NCBI RefSeq assembly: GCF_017114825.1 | Contig: NZ_JADEVO010000009.1 | Location: 65,185-129,184 of the forward strand | Length of the DNA stretch: 64,000 nucleotides | Direction of reading: 5' to 3' | Origin: Pseudomonas gregormendelii | GTDB lineage: Bacteria; Pseudomonadota; Gammaproteobacteria; Pseudomonadales; Pseudomonadaceae | Shown: positions 48,401 to 56,238 of the stretch, piece by piece | Layout: every line of letters begins with the position of its first letter | How positions within the stretch are numbered: position 1 is the first letter of the stretch | Notes under the pieces: model-generated | Database searches by the model: none | Told to the model about the DNA's origin: nothing | What the model saw: only the letters and a program-made list of their open reading frames with translations | Program-made: the position numbers and the translations under genes

Positions 48401-49105
48401 CTACCGCGGCATATACCCCAATTGCCAACGCCGTGGAATCCTCAGCGACAGCACCCCGATCACCCCCGCCAGCAGCCCGCTGACAAACAGCGCCTTGAGC
48501 CCCAGATGATGCTCCAGCAGCGCCCCCAGCACCGCACCGGCGAACATCCCGGTCCACGGGATCAACTGCACCCGCCAGCCGTTGCGCCGTTCGCCCAGCA
48601 TCCATCGGCCCAATCCACGACCAAACCGCGAGAGGGCGCCAGTCACGTAGGTGAGCCCGACCGGCAGGCCATTGACCTCTTCCACGGCTGCATTGAGCAT
48701 GCCCATGGCGATGATCGCCGCCAGCAGGGCGGGCAGCTGATCTGCATAAGGCCAGGCCGCCGCGCCGCACAGCAGCATGGCGATGCACAGCAACAACGGC
48801 AGCGCCCGGCGGCCGCCGAGGCGACTGACAACAATTCCCAGGGCATTGCCGACGACGAAGGTGGCCACCAGGATCACCAGGCGCAAGGTCAGGCCCACAT
48901 CGCCGTCACTGATGGCCACGGCGAGGCGGGTGGTGTTGCCGCTCATGAACGAGACGAAATCGCCACTGGCCATGAAGCCAATGGCATCGGTCATGCCGGC
49001 GAGCACCGAGAGGCTGGCGACCAGCGACAGGCCGATGCGACCACGCCATTTGCGAGCGTGCAGATGGCCGTCGCTGGCTCGGTTACTGGAGGACGATGGC
49101 AACAT
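48401..49105 (-). CDS. DUF1275 (YoaK-family) membrane protein
   Basis: 234-residue integral membrane protein with six hydrophobic segments. It has the DUF1275 signature LSVLAGMTDAIGFMASGDFVSFMSGNTTRLAV and later FVVGNALGIVVSRLGGRR and GLPVGLTYVTGALSRFGRGL. The family has no established function. The ATG at 49105 is chosen because AAGGA is 11 nt upstream; the ATG at 49117 would sit right on that site. Confidence 0.85.
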   Translation of the reverse strand: MLPSSSSNRASDGHLHARKWRGRIGLSLVASLSVLAGMTDAIGFMASGDFVSFMSGNTTRLAVAISDGDVGLTLRLVILVATFVVGNALGIVVSRLGGRRALPLLLCIAMLLCGAAAWPYADQLPALLAAIIAMGMLNAAVEEVNGLPVGLTYVTGALSRFGRGLGRWMLGERRNGWRVQLIPWTGMFAGAVLGALLEHHLGLKALFVSGLLAGVIGVLSLRIPRRWQLGYMPR

Positions 49106-49131
49106 CGGTGCGGGCATCCTTGTGTGATGGG

Positions 49132-49461
49132 TTAGTGGGCCAACCCATATAACTCGCAATACTCCAACCAGTCCATGCCCGCCATCTCGGCCACTTCGCG
49201 GTGAACTTCCAGGCGCTGCGCCTGATAGTCCGCTTCAGTCGCTGCGGTCAATTGCAGCGTCAACTCCCAGGCAAACAAACCCAGGTGCTCGGCCTCGGCT
49301 TCGAAGGCTTCGTGCAGCCGCTCTTCGCGGTACTGCGCGGCGGTCTCGCCCTTGGCCTGGGCCAGCAGAGGGTTGAGGTTGTCGAGTTCGACGCGCAGTT
49401 CAGGGCGCTCGTCGAGAAACTTCTTCAGTGCCTGATCATGTTGCTGTTCGGTTGCTGCCAT
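49132..49461 (-). CDS. Small DUF6388-like protein
   Basis: 109-residue soluble, acidic, helical protein (MAATEQQHDQALKKFLDERP). It ends in DWLEYCELYGLAH. The resemblance to the DUF6388 family found in pseudomonads is from memory of the family pattern and is moderate. AAGGAG lies at the right distance upstream. It follows the small HTH gene by 20 bp and is probably cotranscribed with it. No function is known. Confidence 0.75.
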   Translation of the reverse strand: MAATEQQHDQALKKFLDERPELRVELDNLNPLLAQAKGETAAQYREERLHEAFEAEAEHLGLFAWELTLQLTAATEADYQAQRLEVHREVAEMAGMDWLEYCELYGLAH

Positions 49462-49481
49462 GGTCGCTCCTTGGCAAGGGC

Positions 49482-49730
49482 TTACGAAGTCTGCTTTTTG
49501 CTGGCCTTGGCCGCTGCCGCCAGACACTCCAGGGCAAATTGCTCAGGGTAGGTCATCTGGATTGGCGTGGTCTCGCCCTTGACGGTGCGTTCGCCTTCAA
49601 GGATGTAGCGGATGCGCTTGTCGGTCACACCGATGCGCTTGGCGATCCAGGACGGGGTCTGGCCAATCTGGCTGATCAGCTTGTCGGCGTATTCGGCGGT
49701 AGGTTTGTAGTATTCGGCGTTGGGTGTCAT
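49482..49730 (-). CDS. Small helix-turn-helix protein
   Basis: 82-residue protein with a helix-turn-helix of Cro/XRE-like spacing: ADKLISQIGQTPSWIAKRIGVTDKRIRYILEGER (about residues 15-48). The C-terminal part (PEQFALECLAAAAKASKKQTS) is helical and basic at the end. It is the first of a two-gene unit with the DUF6388-like gene. The DNA target is unknown. Confidence 0.8.
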   Translation of the reverse strand: MTPNAEYYKPTAEYADKLISQIGQTPSWIAKRIGVTDKRIRYILEGERTVKGETTPIQMTYPEQFALECLAAAAKASKKQTS

Positions 49731-49889
49731 GACCTTTCCAGAAAATGGCCCGCAAATCGGGCAATCGGACGTTTATGGCGCGACAGGGTGCGCGAATCGT
49801 CTCGCGGTGTCGCGGTATAAATGAAGTAAAGCAGAATGAAACGTCCTGCCTGGATGATACAGTCGGCTTTTTCCTGATGAGTGAACGCA

Positions 49890-50240
49890 ATGCGAATTCT
49901 GCTGCTGGCCCTGGCCGCTACCCTGCTGGCGGGCTGCGCCGGCTCGGTGATGAACGATGCTAGGACCAAAACCCCGTACCAGACCCTGAAGTCGGACAAA
50001 CCGGAAAAAGTCGTCGCCCAGTGCGTGCAGTTTTCCTGGCAGGACGAGGCGGTGTTCGGCGTCGATGCGGGTGCCTACCTGCAACCGGGCGAGAAGGGCG
50101 GGTCGACCGTCTACACCCGTTCCGCGGAGTCGTTCGTGGACGTGACCACGGATGCGTCGGGGACCGTGCTGAGCTATTACGCCCGGCAGGACGATTTCGT
50201 GGCCAAGCGCCGCTTGGCTGCGTTGGCAACCTGCCTCTGA
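49890..50240 (+). CDS. Small lipoprotein
   Basis: 116-residue putative lipoprotein. The signal peptide MRILLLALAATLLAGCAGS has lipobox LLAGC. The mature region is short, with KVVAQCVQFSWQDEAVFGV and TVYTRSAESFVDV. The ATG at 49890 directly precedes the signal peptide; the GTG at 49881 would add three residues. Similar small lipoproteins occur across Pseudomonas without known function. Confidence 0.85.
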   Translation: MRILLLALAATLLAGCAGSVMNDARTKTPYQTLKSDKPEKVVAQCVQFSWQDEAVFGVDAGAYLQPGEKGGSTVYTRSAESFVDVTTDASGTVLSYYARQDDFVAKRRLAALATCL

Positions 50241-50266
50241 TTCAATGAAATGACACATTTCAACCT

Positions 50267-50286
50267 GTGGGAGTGAGCCTGCTCGC
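50267..50286 (+). repeat. Partial REP element
   Basis: GTGGGAGTGAGCCTGCTCGC is a single REP arm between the lipoprotein gene and a convergent GNAT gene. No facing partner is visible nearby. Confidence 0.75.
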
Positions 50287-50318
50287 CCCTACACGGTGGG
50301 TGTGTATCGCCTGCAGGG

Positions 50319-50747
50319 TCAGGCGATGGTCAGGCGCTTCTGAAAAAAGTAGCGCTTGTGTCCCGGCGGGTAATCGGCGATATGCCCGAACTCGCTATAA
50401 CCCATCTTGCGGTAGAACCCCGGCGCCTGGAACTCGAAGGTGTCGAGCCAGATCCCCAGGCATTCCTTCTCCCTGGCGTGATCCTCGGCCATTTGCATCA
50501 GCCGTGAGCCCAATCCCTGTCCCCGGGCATTTTCCGGCACCGACAGCAATTCGATATACAACCACTGGTAAAACACCTTGCCGTACAAACCGCCGAGAAC
50601 CTGGTCGTGCTCGTCGCGCACCAGCAAGGCGATCGGCTGCGCTTTCGTGACACCTGCCTTGGAGGCGTTATAGGCACGCAACGGCAGGAGAATCGCCTGG
50701 TGCTGCTCTTCAGTGGGGTCTTGCGTGATTTCTATGCGCAGCGTCAT
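50319..50747 (-). CDS. GNAT-family N-acetyltransferase
   Basis: 142-residue acetyltransferase. The acetyl-CoA-binding motif is LLSVPENARGQGLGSRLMQMAEDHA, followed by CLGIWLDTFEFQAPGFYRKMGYSEFG. The subgroup resembles cytoplasmic acetyltransferases acting on small molecules, but the substrate cannot be assigned. Monocistronic. Confidence 0.9.
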   Translation of the reverse strand: MTLRIEITQDPTEEQHQAILLPLRAYNASKAGVTKAQPIALLVRDEHDQVLGGLYGKVFYQWLYIELLSVPENARGQGLGSRLMQMAEDHAREKECLGIWLDTFEFQAPGFYRKMGYSEFGHIADYPPGHKRYFFQKRLTIA

Positions 50748-50894
50748 CAGCTACATCCTTATGGCCATGAGTGAATCGGCAGCAGCGTAGCGCGACGCGT
50801 GCGGTTTGATCCAGCCTGGCGTGGAACTGTCGTGCAAGCGCAAATGTCTAGCCTTAACAGCGTCATTCGAGAACGCAGCCGATGAGGAACCACC

Positions 50895-51341
50895 GTGAAT
50901 ATTTTTGAAGCCTTGCGCGAAAGCCATGACCGTCAACGTACCTATGCCGATGCGCTGATCCAGACCAGCGGCGATACCCCGGAGCGTGCCGAGGCCTACA
51001 AGCGCCTGAAGTCCGAGCTGCAGGCGCACGAAACCGCCGAGGAGCGGCATTTCTACATCCCGTTGATGGAGTTCGACAATGGCGTTGACCTCAGCCGTCA
51101 CGCCATTTCCGAGCACCACGAGATGGACGAGATGATGGAAACCCTCGACGAGACCGAGATGTCCAGCCCGTCCTGGCTGGCCACTGCGAAGAAATTGTCC
51201 GAGAAGGTCCATCACCACTTGAAAGAGGAGGAGCAGAAGTTCTTCCAGATGGCCGGCAAATTGCTGAGCGACAAGCAGAAGGAGACGCTGGCAGGGCAGT
51301 ACTTGAAGGAGTTCGACGAGCAGCTCGATCAGGCATCCTGA
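50895..51341 (+). CDS. Hemerythrin HHE-domain protein
   Basis: 148-residue four-helix bundle with the His/Glu pattern of HHE cation-binding domains: ESHDRQRTY, HETAEERHFYIPLM, SEHHEMDEMM and HHHLKEEEQKFFQM. Such proteins bind a di-iron site that senses or handles oxygen or NO. The start is a GTG with GAGGAA upstream. Monocistronic. Confidence 0.9.
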   Translation: MNIFEALRESHDRQRTYADALIQTSGDTPERAEAYKRLKSELQAHETAEERHFYIPLMEFDNGVDLSRHAISEHHEMDEMMETLDETEMSSPSWLATAKKLSEKVHHHLKEEEQKFFQMAGKLLSDKQKETLAGQYLKEFDEQLDQAS

Positions 51342-51522
51342 AGGGCTTCTTCGCCTCGAATTTCGCATGCAGCTCCTACGGGGGAGCGCCGGGGATTGCG
51401 GACCGGTGTAGGGCAATACGGCGCCGGGGAGGCGCAATACGCAATCGCGACCATACTTCGTACTGCTCTTGAAGCGTTCACTCTGTTTGTCCCCGAACCT
51501 GAAAACAAAAAGAGACGGAATC

Positions 51523-53250
51523 ATGAAGTTCGAACCTTTTGCCAAATCGCTGATAGCGACCTCCCTGGCGCTCAGTTGCCTGTCTGCTTACGCGGCCTCA
51601 GTGGCCCCGGTTGCCGCCGAAAACGGCATGGTCGTCACCGCCCAACACCTGGCCAGCCATGTGGGTGTCGATGTGCTCAAGAACGGTGGCAACGCCGTCG
51701 ATGCTGCAGTCGCGGTCGGCTATGCGCTGGCGGTGGTCTATCCCGCAGCGGGCAACCTTGGCGGTGGTGGTTTCATGACCATCCAGCTGGCCGACGGACG
51801 CAAGACCTTCCTCGACTTCCGTGAAAAAGCCCCGTTGGCCGCCACTGCCGACATGTATCTGGATAAAGAAGGCAATCTCGTTCCGGACCTCAGTACCCGA
51901 GGCCACCTGGCAGTTGGCGTTCCGGGCACCGTGTCGGGCATGGAGCTGGCCCTGTCGAAATACGGCACCAAGCCGCGCAAGGAAGTGATCGCCCCGGCGA
52001 TCAAGCTCGCTGAAGACGGTTTTGAGCTGCAGCAGGGCGATGTCGAGCTGTTGGAATACGCCACAGACGTCTTCAAAAAAGACATCAAGGATTCCGGCTC
52101 GATCTTCCTGAGCAACGGCGAGCCGATGCAGGTCGGGCAGAAACTGGTGCAAAAAGACCTGGGCAAAACCCTGCGGGAAATTTCCGAGAAGGGCGCCGAC
52201 GGTTTTTACAAAGGCTGGGTTGCCGACGCCATCGTCACCTCCAGCCAGGCCAACAAGGGCATCATTACCCAGGCCGACCTAGACAAATACAAAACCCGCG
52301 AACTGGCACCTGTGGAGTGCGACTACCGGGGTTATCACGTGGTCTCGGCGCCACCGCCAAGCTCCGGCGGCGTGGTGATCTGCGAGATCATGAACATCCT
52401 CGACGGCTATCCGATGAAAGACCTGGGCTACCGTTCGGCCCAGGGCATGCACTACCAGATCGAAGCCATGCGCCACGCCTATGTCGACCGCAACAGCTAC
52501 CTCGGCGACCCGGATTTCGTTAAAAATCCTATCGAACACCTGCTGGACAAGAACTACGCGACCAAAATCCGCGCCGCCATCGACCCGAAAAAGGCCGGCG
52601 TGTCCCGCGAGATCAAGCCCGGCGTTGCGCCCCATGAAGGCAGCAACACCACCCATTACTCGATCGTCGATAAATGGGGCAATGCGGTGTCGGTGACCTA
52701 CACCCTCAACGACTGGTTTGGCGCCGGCGTCATGGCCAGCAAGACCGGGGTCATCCTCAACGACGAAATGGACGACTTCACCTCGAAGATCGGCGTACCG
52801 AACATGTATGGCCTGGTGCAGGGTGAGGCCAATGTCATCGCTCCCGGCAAGGCGCCGCTGTCGTCGATGAGCCCGACCATCGTGACCAAAGACGGCAAGG
52901 TGGTGATGGTCGTCGGCACCCCGGGGGGCAGCCGCATCATTACCGCGACACTGCTGACCATCCTCAACGTGATCGACTACGGGATGAACATCCAGGAAGC
53001 GGTGGATGCCCCGCGTTTCCATCAGCAATGGCTGCCGGAAGAAACCAACCTGGAGACCTTCACCACCAGTCCCGACACGGTGAAGATGCTCGAAAGCATG
53101 GGCCATAAATTCGCCGGGCCCCAGGATGCCAATCACGTCGCGGCGATTCTGGTCGGGGCGCCTTCGCTTGAGGGCAAGCCGGTTGGCAAGAACCGCTTCT
53201 ACGGAGCCAACGACCCGCGGCGCAATACCGGTCTGTCGCTCGGTTATTGA
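51523..53250 (+). CDS. ggt: Gamma-glutamyltranspeptidase
   Basis: 575-residue periplasmic enzyme hydrolysing gamma-glutamyl bonds of glutathione, made as a proenzyme. The signal peptide is MKFEPFAKSLIATSLALSCLSAYA. The autocleavage and nucleophile Thr is in EGSNTTHYSIVDKWGNAVS (large and small subunits split there). The substrate loop SSMSPTIV and the oxyanion motif GTPGGSRIIT are intact. The ATG at 51523 is chosen over an in-frame upstream Met. Confidence 0.96.
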   Translation: MKFEPFAKSLIATSLALSCLSAYAASVAPVAAENGMVVTAQHLASHVGVDVLKNGGNAVDAAVAVGYALAVVYPAAGNLGGGGFMTIQLADGRKTFLDFREKAPLAATADMYLDKEGNLVPDLSTRGHLAVGVPGTVSGMELALSKYGTKPRKEVIAPAIKLAEDGFELQQGDVELLEYATDVFKKDIKDSGSIFLSNGEPMQVGQKLVQKDLGKTLREISEKGADGFYKGWVADAIVTSSQANKGIITQADLDKYKTRELAPVECDYRGYHVVSAPPPSSGGVVICEIMNILDGYPMKDLGYRSAQGMHYQIEAMRHAYVDRNSYLGDPDFVKNPIEHLLDKNYATKIRAAIDPKKAGVSREIKPGVAPHEGSNTTHYSIVDKWGNAVSVTYTLNDWFGAGVMASKTGVILNDEMDDFTSKIGVPNMYGLVQGEANVIAPGKAPLSSMSPTIVTKDGKVVMVVGTPGGSRIITATLLTILNVIDYGMNIQEAVDAPRFHQQWLPEETNLETFTTSPDTVKMLESMGHKFAGPQDANHVAAILVGAPSLEGKPVGKNRFYGANDPRRNTGLSLGY

Positions 53251-53346
53251 AGGTTGTATTTACAGGGGGACAGATCTATTTTCTGTTCCCCCCGCTCTGT
53301 ATTCACAAAGCGCTTCACCAGCACACCCACTCAAGGAAGGACAATC

Positions 53347-53880
53347 ATGACCACCGCACTGCTGATCGTCGACGTACAGCACGCCTTGTGCACCGGCCAG
53401 TACCAATGCTTCGATATTCAACGGGTGATTGCCAACATCAACACGCTCAGCGGCAGGGCAAGGGCCGGCAGCATCCCGGTCGTGCTCATCCAGCACCAGG
53501 AAAAGGGCGACTTGCTGCAACATGGCTCCGAGGGCTGGCAACTCGCCAAGGAACTGGACACTTCGCCCGAGGACCTGCGAATAGACAAGACCACCGGGGA
53601 CTCCTTCTACCAGACCCCACTTGAAGCGTTGCTGCTGGAGCGTGAGGTTGATCGCCTGATCATCTGCGGCCTGCAAACCGACTATTGCGTAAACGCCACC
53701 GTCCGCCAGGCGCATGCCCTGGGCTACGACGTGGTACTCGCCGGCGACGCGCATTCCACGGTCGATAACGGCAATACCACCGCCGAAGACATTATTGCCG
53801 AACACAACAAAATCCTGGCCCACCTGACCGGCCCGGTAGGCCGGATCGACATAACAGCGGCCAACGAAATCAAACTTTAA
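53347..53880 (+). CDS. Isochorismatase-like cysteine hydrolase
   Basis: 177-residue cytosolic hydrolase of the isochorismatase superfamily. Catalytic triad candidates are the Asp in LLIVDVQHALC, a Lys in DKTTGDSFYQT, and the Cys in CGLQTDYCVNATVRQA. Enzymes of this kind include nicotinamidases and N-carbamoyl hydrolases; the substrate is unassigned. AAGGAAGG lies well placed before the ATG at 53347. It is 96 bp after ggt. Confidence 0.88.
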   Translation: MTTALLIVDVQHALCTGQYQCFDIQRVIANINTLSGRARAGSIPVVLIQHQEKGDLLQHGSEGWQLAKELDTSPEDLRIDKTTGDSFYQTPLEALLLEREVDRLIICGLQTDYCVNATVRQAHALGYDVVLAGDAHSTVDNGNTTAEDIIAEHNKILAHLTGPVGRIDITAANEIKL

Positions 53881-53952
53881 AGCCGAACCACGGCTACACT
53901 TATCGCCTGTTCCTCCAACCCACGTCCTTCCCTGGCATGAGGCGAATCTGTC

Positions 53953-55296
53953 GTGGAAGTTTTCGCGCTTCTCTCTGGCTACCTGATGGCGTGGGTGATC
54001 GAGCCGGTCGCCCACGAGTTCGTTGGCATCTTCGACCTCAATGGCCGCTTTGGCCTGTTGTTCCTTGGCGTGTCCTACTCGGTCGCCTACAGCCTTTTTC
54101 GTTACCGCAGGCGTCGCGGTTTGACTGATGCTTCATCGTTCTGGCAATTCATCGGCGCCGGCAAGGTGCATTTTCACCCCTCTGCGTTACTGGATTACCG
54201 CTACTACTTTGTGCGCGCCATCCTTAAGGTCGCGCTGGTGCTGCCCATCGTCGGCATCGTTGACCCGCACATCCTGCGCTCGGCCGACTACGTTGGTTTT
54301 TTCACCAACCTGTGGGGGGCTCGCGTGCAAGTGCAGCAACACCTCGGCCTTTCATTGCTGTACGGACTGGGGGTTTTCCTGGCGCGAGACTTCACCCATT
54401 ACTGGACCCACCGCGCCTTTCATACGCGCTGGCTCTGGGCGTTCCACAAGGTCCACCATTCGGCACAGGTATTGGTACCGGCGACAGCCAGCCGCGTGCA
54501 TTTCCTGGAGAAGGTGGTGGAAAAGCTCTCCATCAGCGTGATCGTCGGCGCCTATGCCGGTGTGTTCTGGTATGCCTGTGGCGGCGAGATCAGCCGCTAC
54601 ACCCTGTTCGGCGTGACCTACCTGGTGTTCATCCTCAACGGGCTGGCGGCGAACCTGCGCCACAGCCACGTGTGGTTATCGTTCGGCCCGGCCATCGAGC
54701 ATGTGCTCAACAGCCCGGCCCAGCACCAGATCCATCACAGCGATGCGCCGCGCCACTTCGACAGGAATTTTGGCGTCAACCTGTCCCTGTGGGACTGGAT
54801 GTTTGGCACGCTCTACGTCACCACGTCCAAGCCTGAGTCGCTGCAGTTCGGCCTCGCCGGCCAGGGCCCTGAGCGTTACCACACGCTCGGCGACCTGATC
54901 GTGATGCCTTTGCGCGAAATCGTCAGCAAGATCCGTGTGCTCAGGCCGTGGGCGCAAACCCTTAGCCTACGTCAGCGGGTCATGAACTGGACGCACCGGC
55001 ACGCCTATGGCATCGTCAAATTAATACGTCGTGTAATGATCAGGATAAGAAACAATGGAGGAGGGGGACCAGGTCGGCACCAAGGTATCGATGGCAACGC
55101 TAAAGGCGTTCAATCTTTGCGTGCTGGAACTGGGTCGGCTGGCCCGGGATCATCGCTCAACCCGCTTCATCGAAGATGGCCTGCAGGCGTTTCGTTCACT
55201 GGTGCCCTTTGCGTCGGCCTGGTGGGGGGAGATGTCAGTGTCGGGCGTCAATATTCCTCCGAAAAGCTGGATGCACGGGCGGATCGACCTGCCTGA
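53953..55296 (+). CDS. Sterol desaturase/fatty acid hydroxylase family membrane protein
   Basis: 447-residue frame from a GTG at 53953. The membrane-bound di-iron oxygenase motif set is visible: DFTHYWTHRAFHT, HKVHHSAQ, and HQIHHSDAPRHFDRNFG, all within residues about 140-280, among hydrophobic helices. The family hydroxylates or desaturates lipids or sterols; the substrate is unknown. The recognisable family part ends by about residue 362 (position 55040). The last ~80 residues (GGGGPGRHQGIDG...) overlap the downstream luxR-type gene in another frame and look like out-of-frame translation. A recent frameshift, or an overlong tail, is likely. Confidence 0.85.
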   Translation: MEVFALLSGYLMAWVIEPVAHEFVGIFDLNGRFGLLFLGVSYSVAYSLFRYRRRRGLTDASSFWQFIGAGKVHFHPSALLDYRYYFVRAILKVALVLPIVGIVDPHILRSADYVGFFTNLWGARVQVQQHLGLSLLYGLGVFLARDFTHYWTHRAFHTRWLWAFHKVHHSAQVLVPATASRVHFLEKVVEKLSISVIVGAYAGVFWYACGGEISRYTLFGVTYLVFILNGLAANLRHSHVWLSFGPAIEHVLNSPAQHQIHHSDAPRHFDRNFGVNLSLWDWMFGTLYVTTSKPESLQFGLAGQGPERYHTLGDLIVMPLREIVSKIRVLRPWAQTLSLRQRVMNWTHRHAYGIVKLIRRVMIRIRNNGGGGPGRHQGIDGNAKGVQSLRAGTGSAGPGSSLNPLHRRWPAGVSFTGALCVGLVGGDVSVGRQYSSEKLDARADRPA

Positions 55297-56074
55297 ATCC
55301 TTTGCCGTGGAATGGCACAAGGGCGCCGATGCGGACAGTTTTTCCCATGACACTTTAAGCAAGCCCGGCACCGTGGTGCGCGACAGCGGTTATGACGATC
55401 TGGACGAAGGCGTGAGTGCCTTTGCCCGGCGCCACGATCTGTTCCATGCGATGTGCATCACCTTTGAGCTGCCCGAAAGCGGACTAATGTTCTTCGTGTG
55501 CCTGTATCGCGGCCAGCATGAGTGCGCGTTCGAACAAGACGCGGCCGGTTTGTTCAGCGCCTTCTGCGATCATCTGCTGCAGCTGTGGCGGTTCCAGGTG
55601 CAGGACATGATTCGCGTCGACACGGGGAATGGGGCAAGCGACTTCGGCGTCGCCCGCATGGATGGCAGCCTGCTGTATATCGGCGCTGCCCTGGGTGTGG
55701 CCATCCAGCGCGAATTGCCGCAGTGGGACGGTTCGACGCTGCCGCCCGAGGTGATTGTCCAGTTAGCCAAAGCGCCGTGCGTGATGCGCCTGGGACGCTG
55801 CGCCCTGACACTCTCGCCTAACGGCGAGCATGTGATCCTGTCCCTGGAAACCCTGTCACGCGGGGTGATGCTCGCACCCCGGGAGCGCACCGCAGCGATG
55901 CTGTTTGCCGCCGGCCATTCCTACAAGGAAATCGCCAAAATCCTCGCCTTGAGCCCGGCCACCGTGCGCACTTACCTGCGCAACTGCTATGTGCAGCTTG
56001 GGGTGAAAAGCAAGGTCGAACTGGGGTCGGCACTGCGCTCCCCCTCTGCGAACCCTCTGGCCAAATCCGGATAA
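55055..56074 (+). CDS. LuxR-type transcriptional regulator
   Basis: 339-residue regulator with a C-terminal LuxR/GerE helix-turn-helix at about residues 270-325: LAPRERTAAMLFAAGHSYKEIAKILALSPATVRTYLRNCYVQLGVKSKVEL. The N-terminal 200 residues have no domain I can name and no autoinducer-binding signature. The start at 55055 has AGGA nine bases upstream; an alternative is the ATG at 55091. It overlaps the desaturase frame by 242 nt. It is the best candidate regulator of the desaturase and of the amidohydrolase genes that follow. Confidence 0.88.
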   Translation: MEEGDQVGTKVSMATLKAFNLCVLELGRLARDHRSTRFIEDGLQAFRSLVPFASAWWGEMSVSGVNIPPKSWMHGRIDLPESFAVEWHKGADADSFSHDTLSKPGTVVRDSGYDDLDEGVSAFARRHDLFHAMCITFELPESGLMFFVCLYRGQHECAFEQDAAGLFSAFCDHLLQLWRFQVQDMIRVDTGNGASDFGVARMDGSLLYIGAALGVAIQRELPQWDGSTLPPEVIVQLAKAPCVMRLGRCALTLSPNGEHVILSLETLSRGVMLAPRERTAAMLFAAGHSYKEIAKILALSPATVRTYLRNCYVQLGVKSKVELGSALRSPSANPLAKSG

Positions 56075-56238
56075 CAGATTCTTCTGCGGCGCGCTGCATC
56101 CACAAGTATTTTCCTCACCCTCCTCATTTGTAGAGGTCCATTCAAACGCCGCGCCCTATAGGGTAGCTCCTGCACTACGGGGCGAGCACGGCAGTCTGAT
56201 CGGGCGCTTTAAAAACTATAAAAACAGAGGTGAGACAC

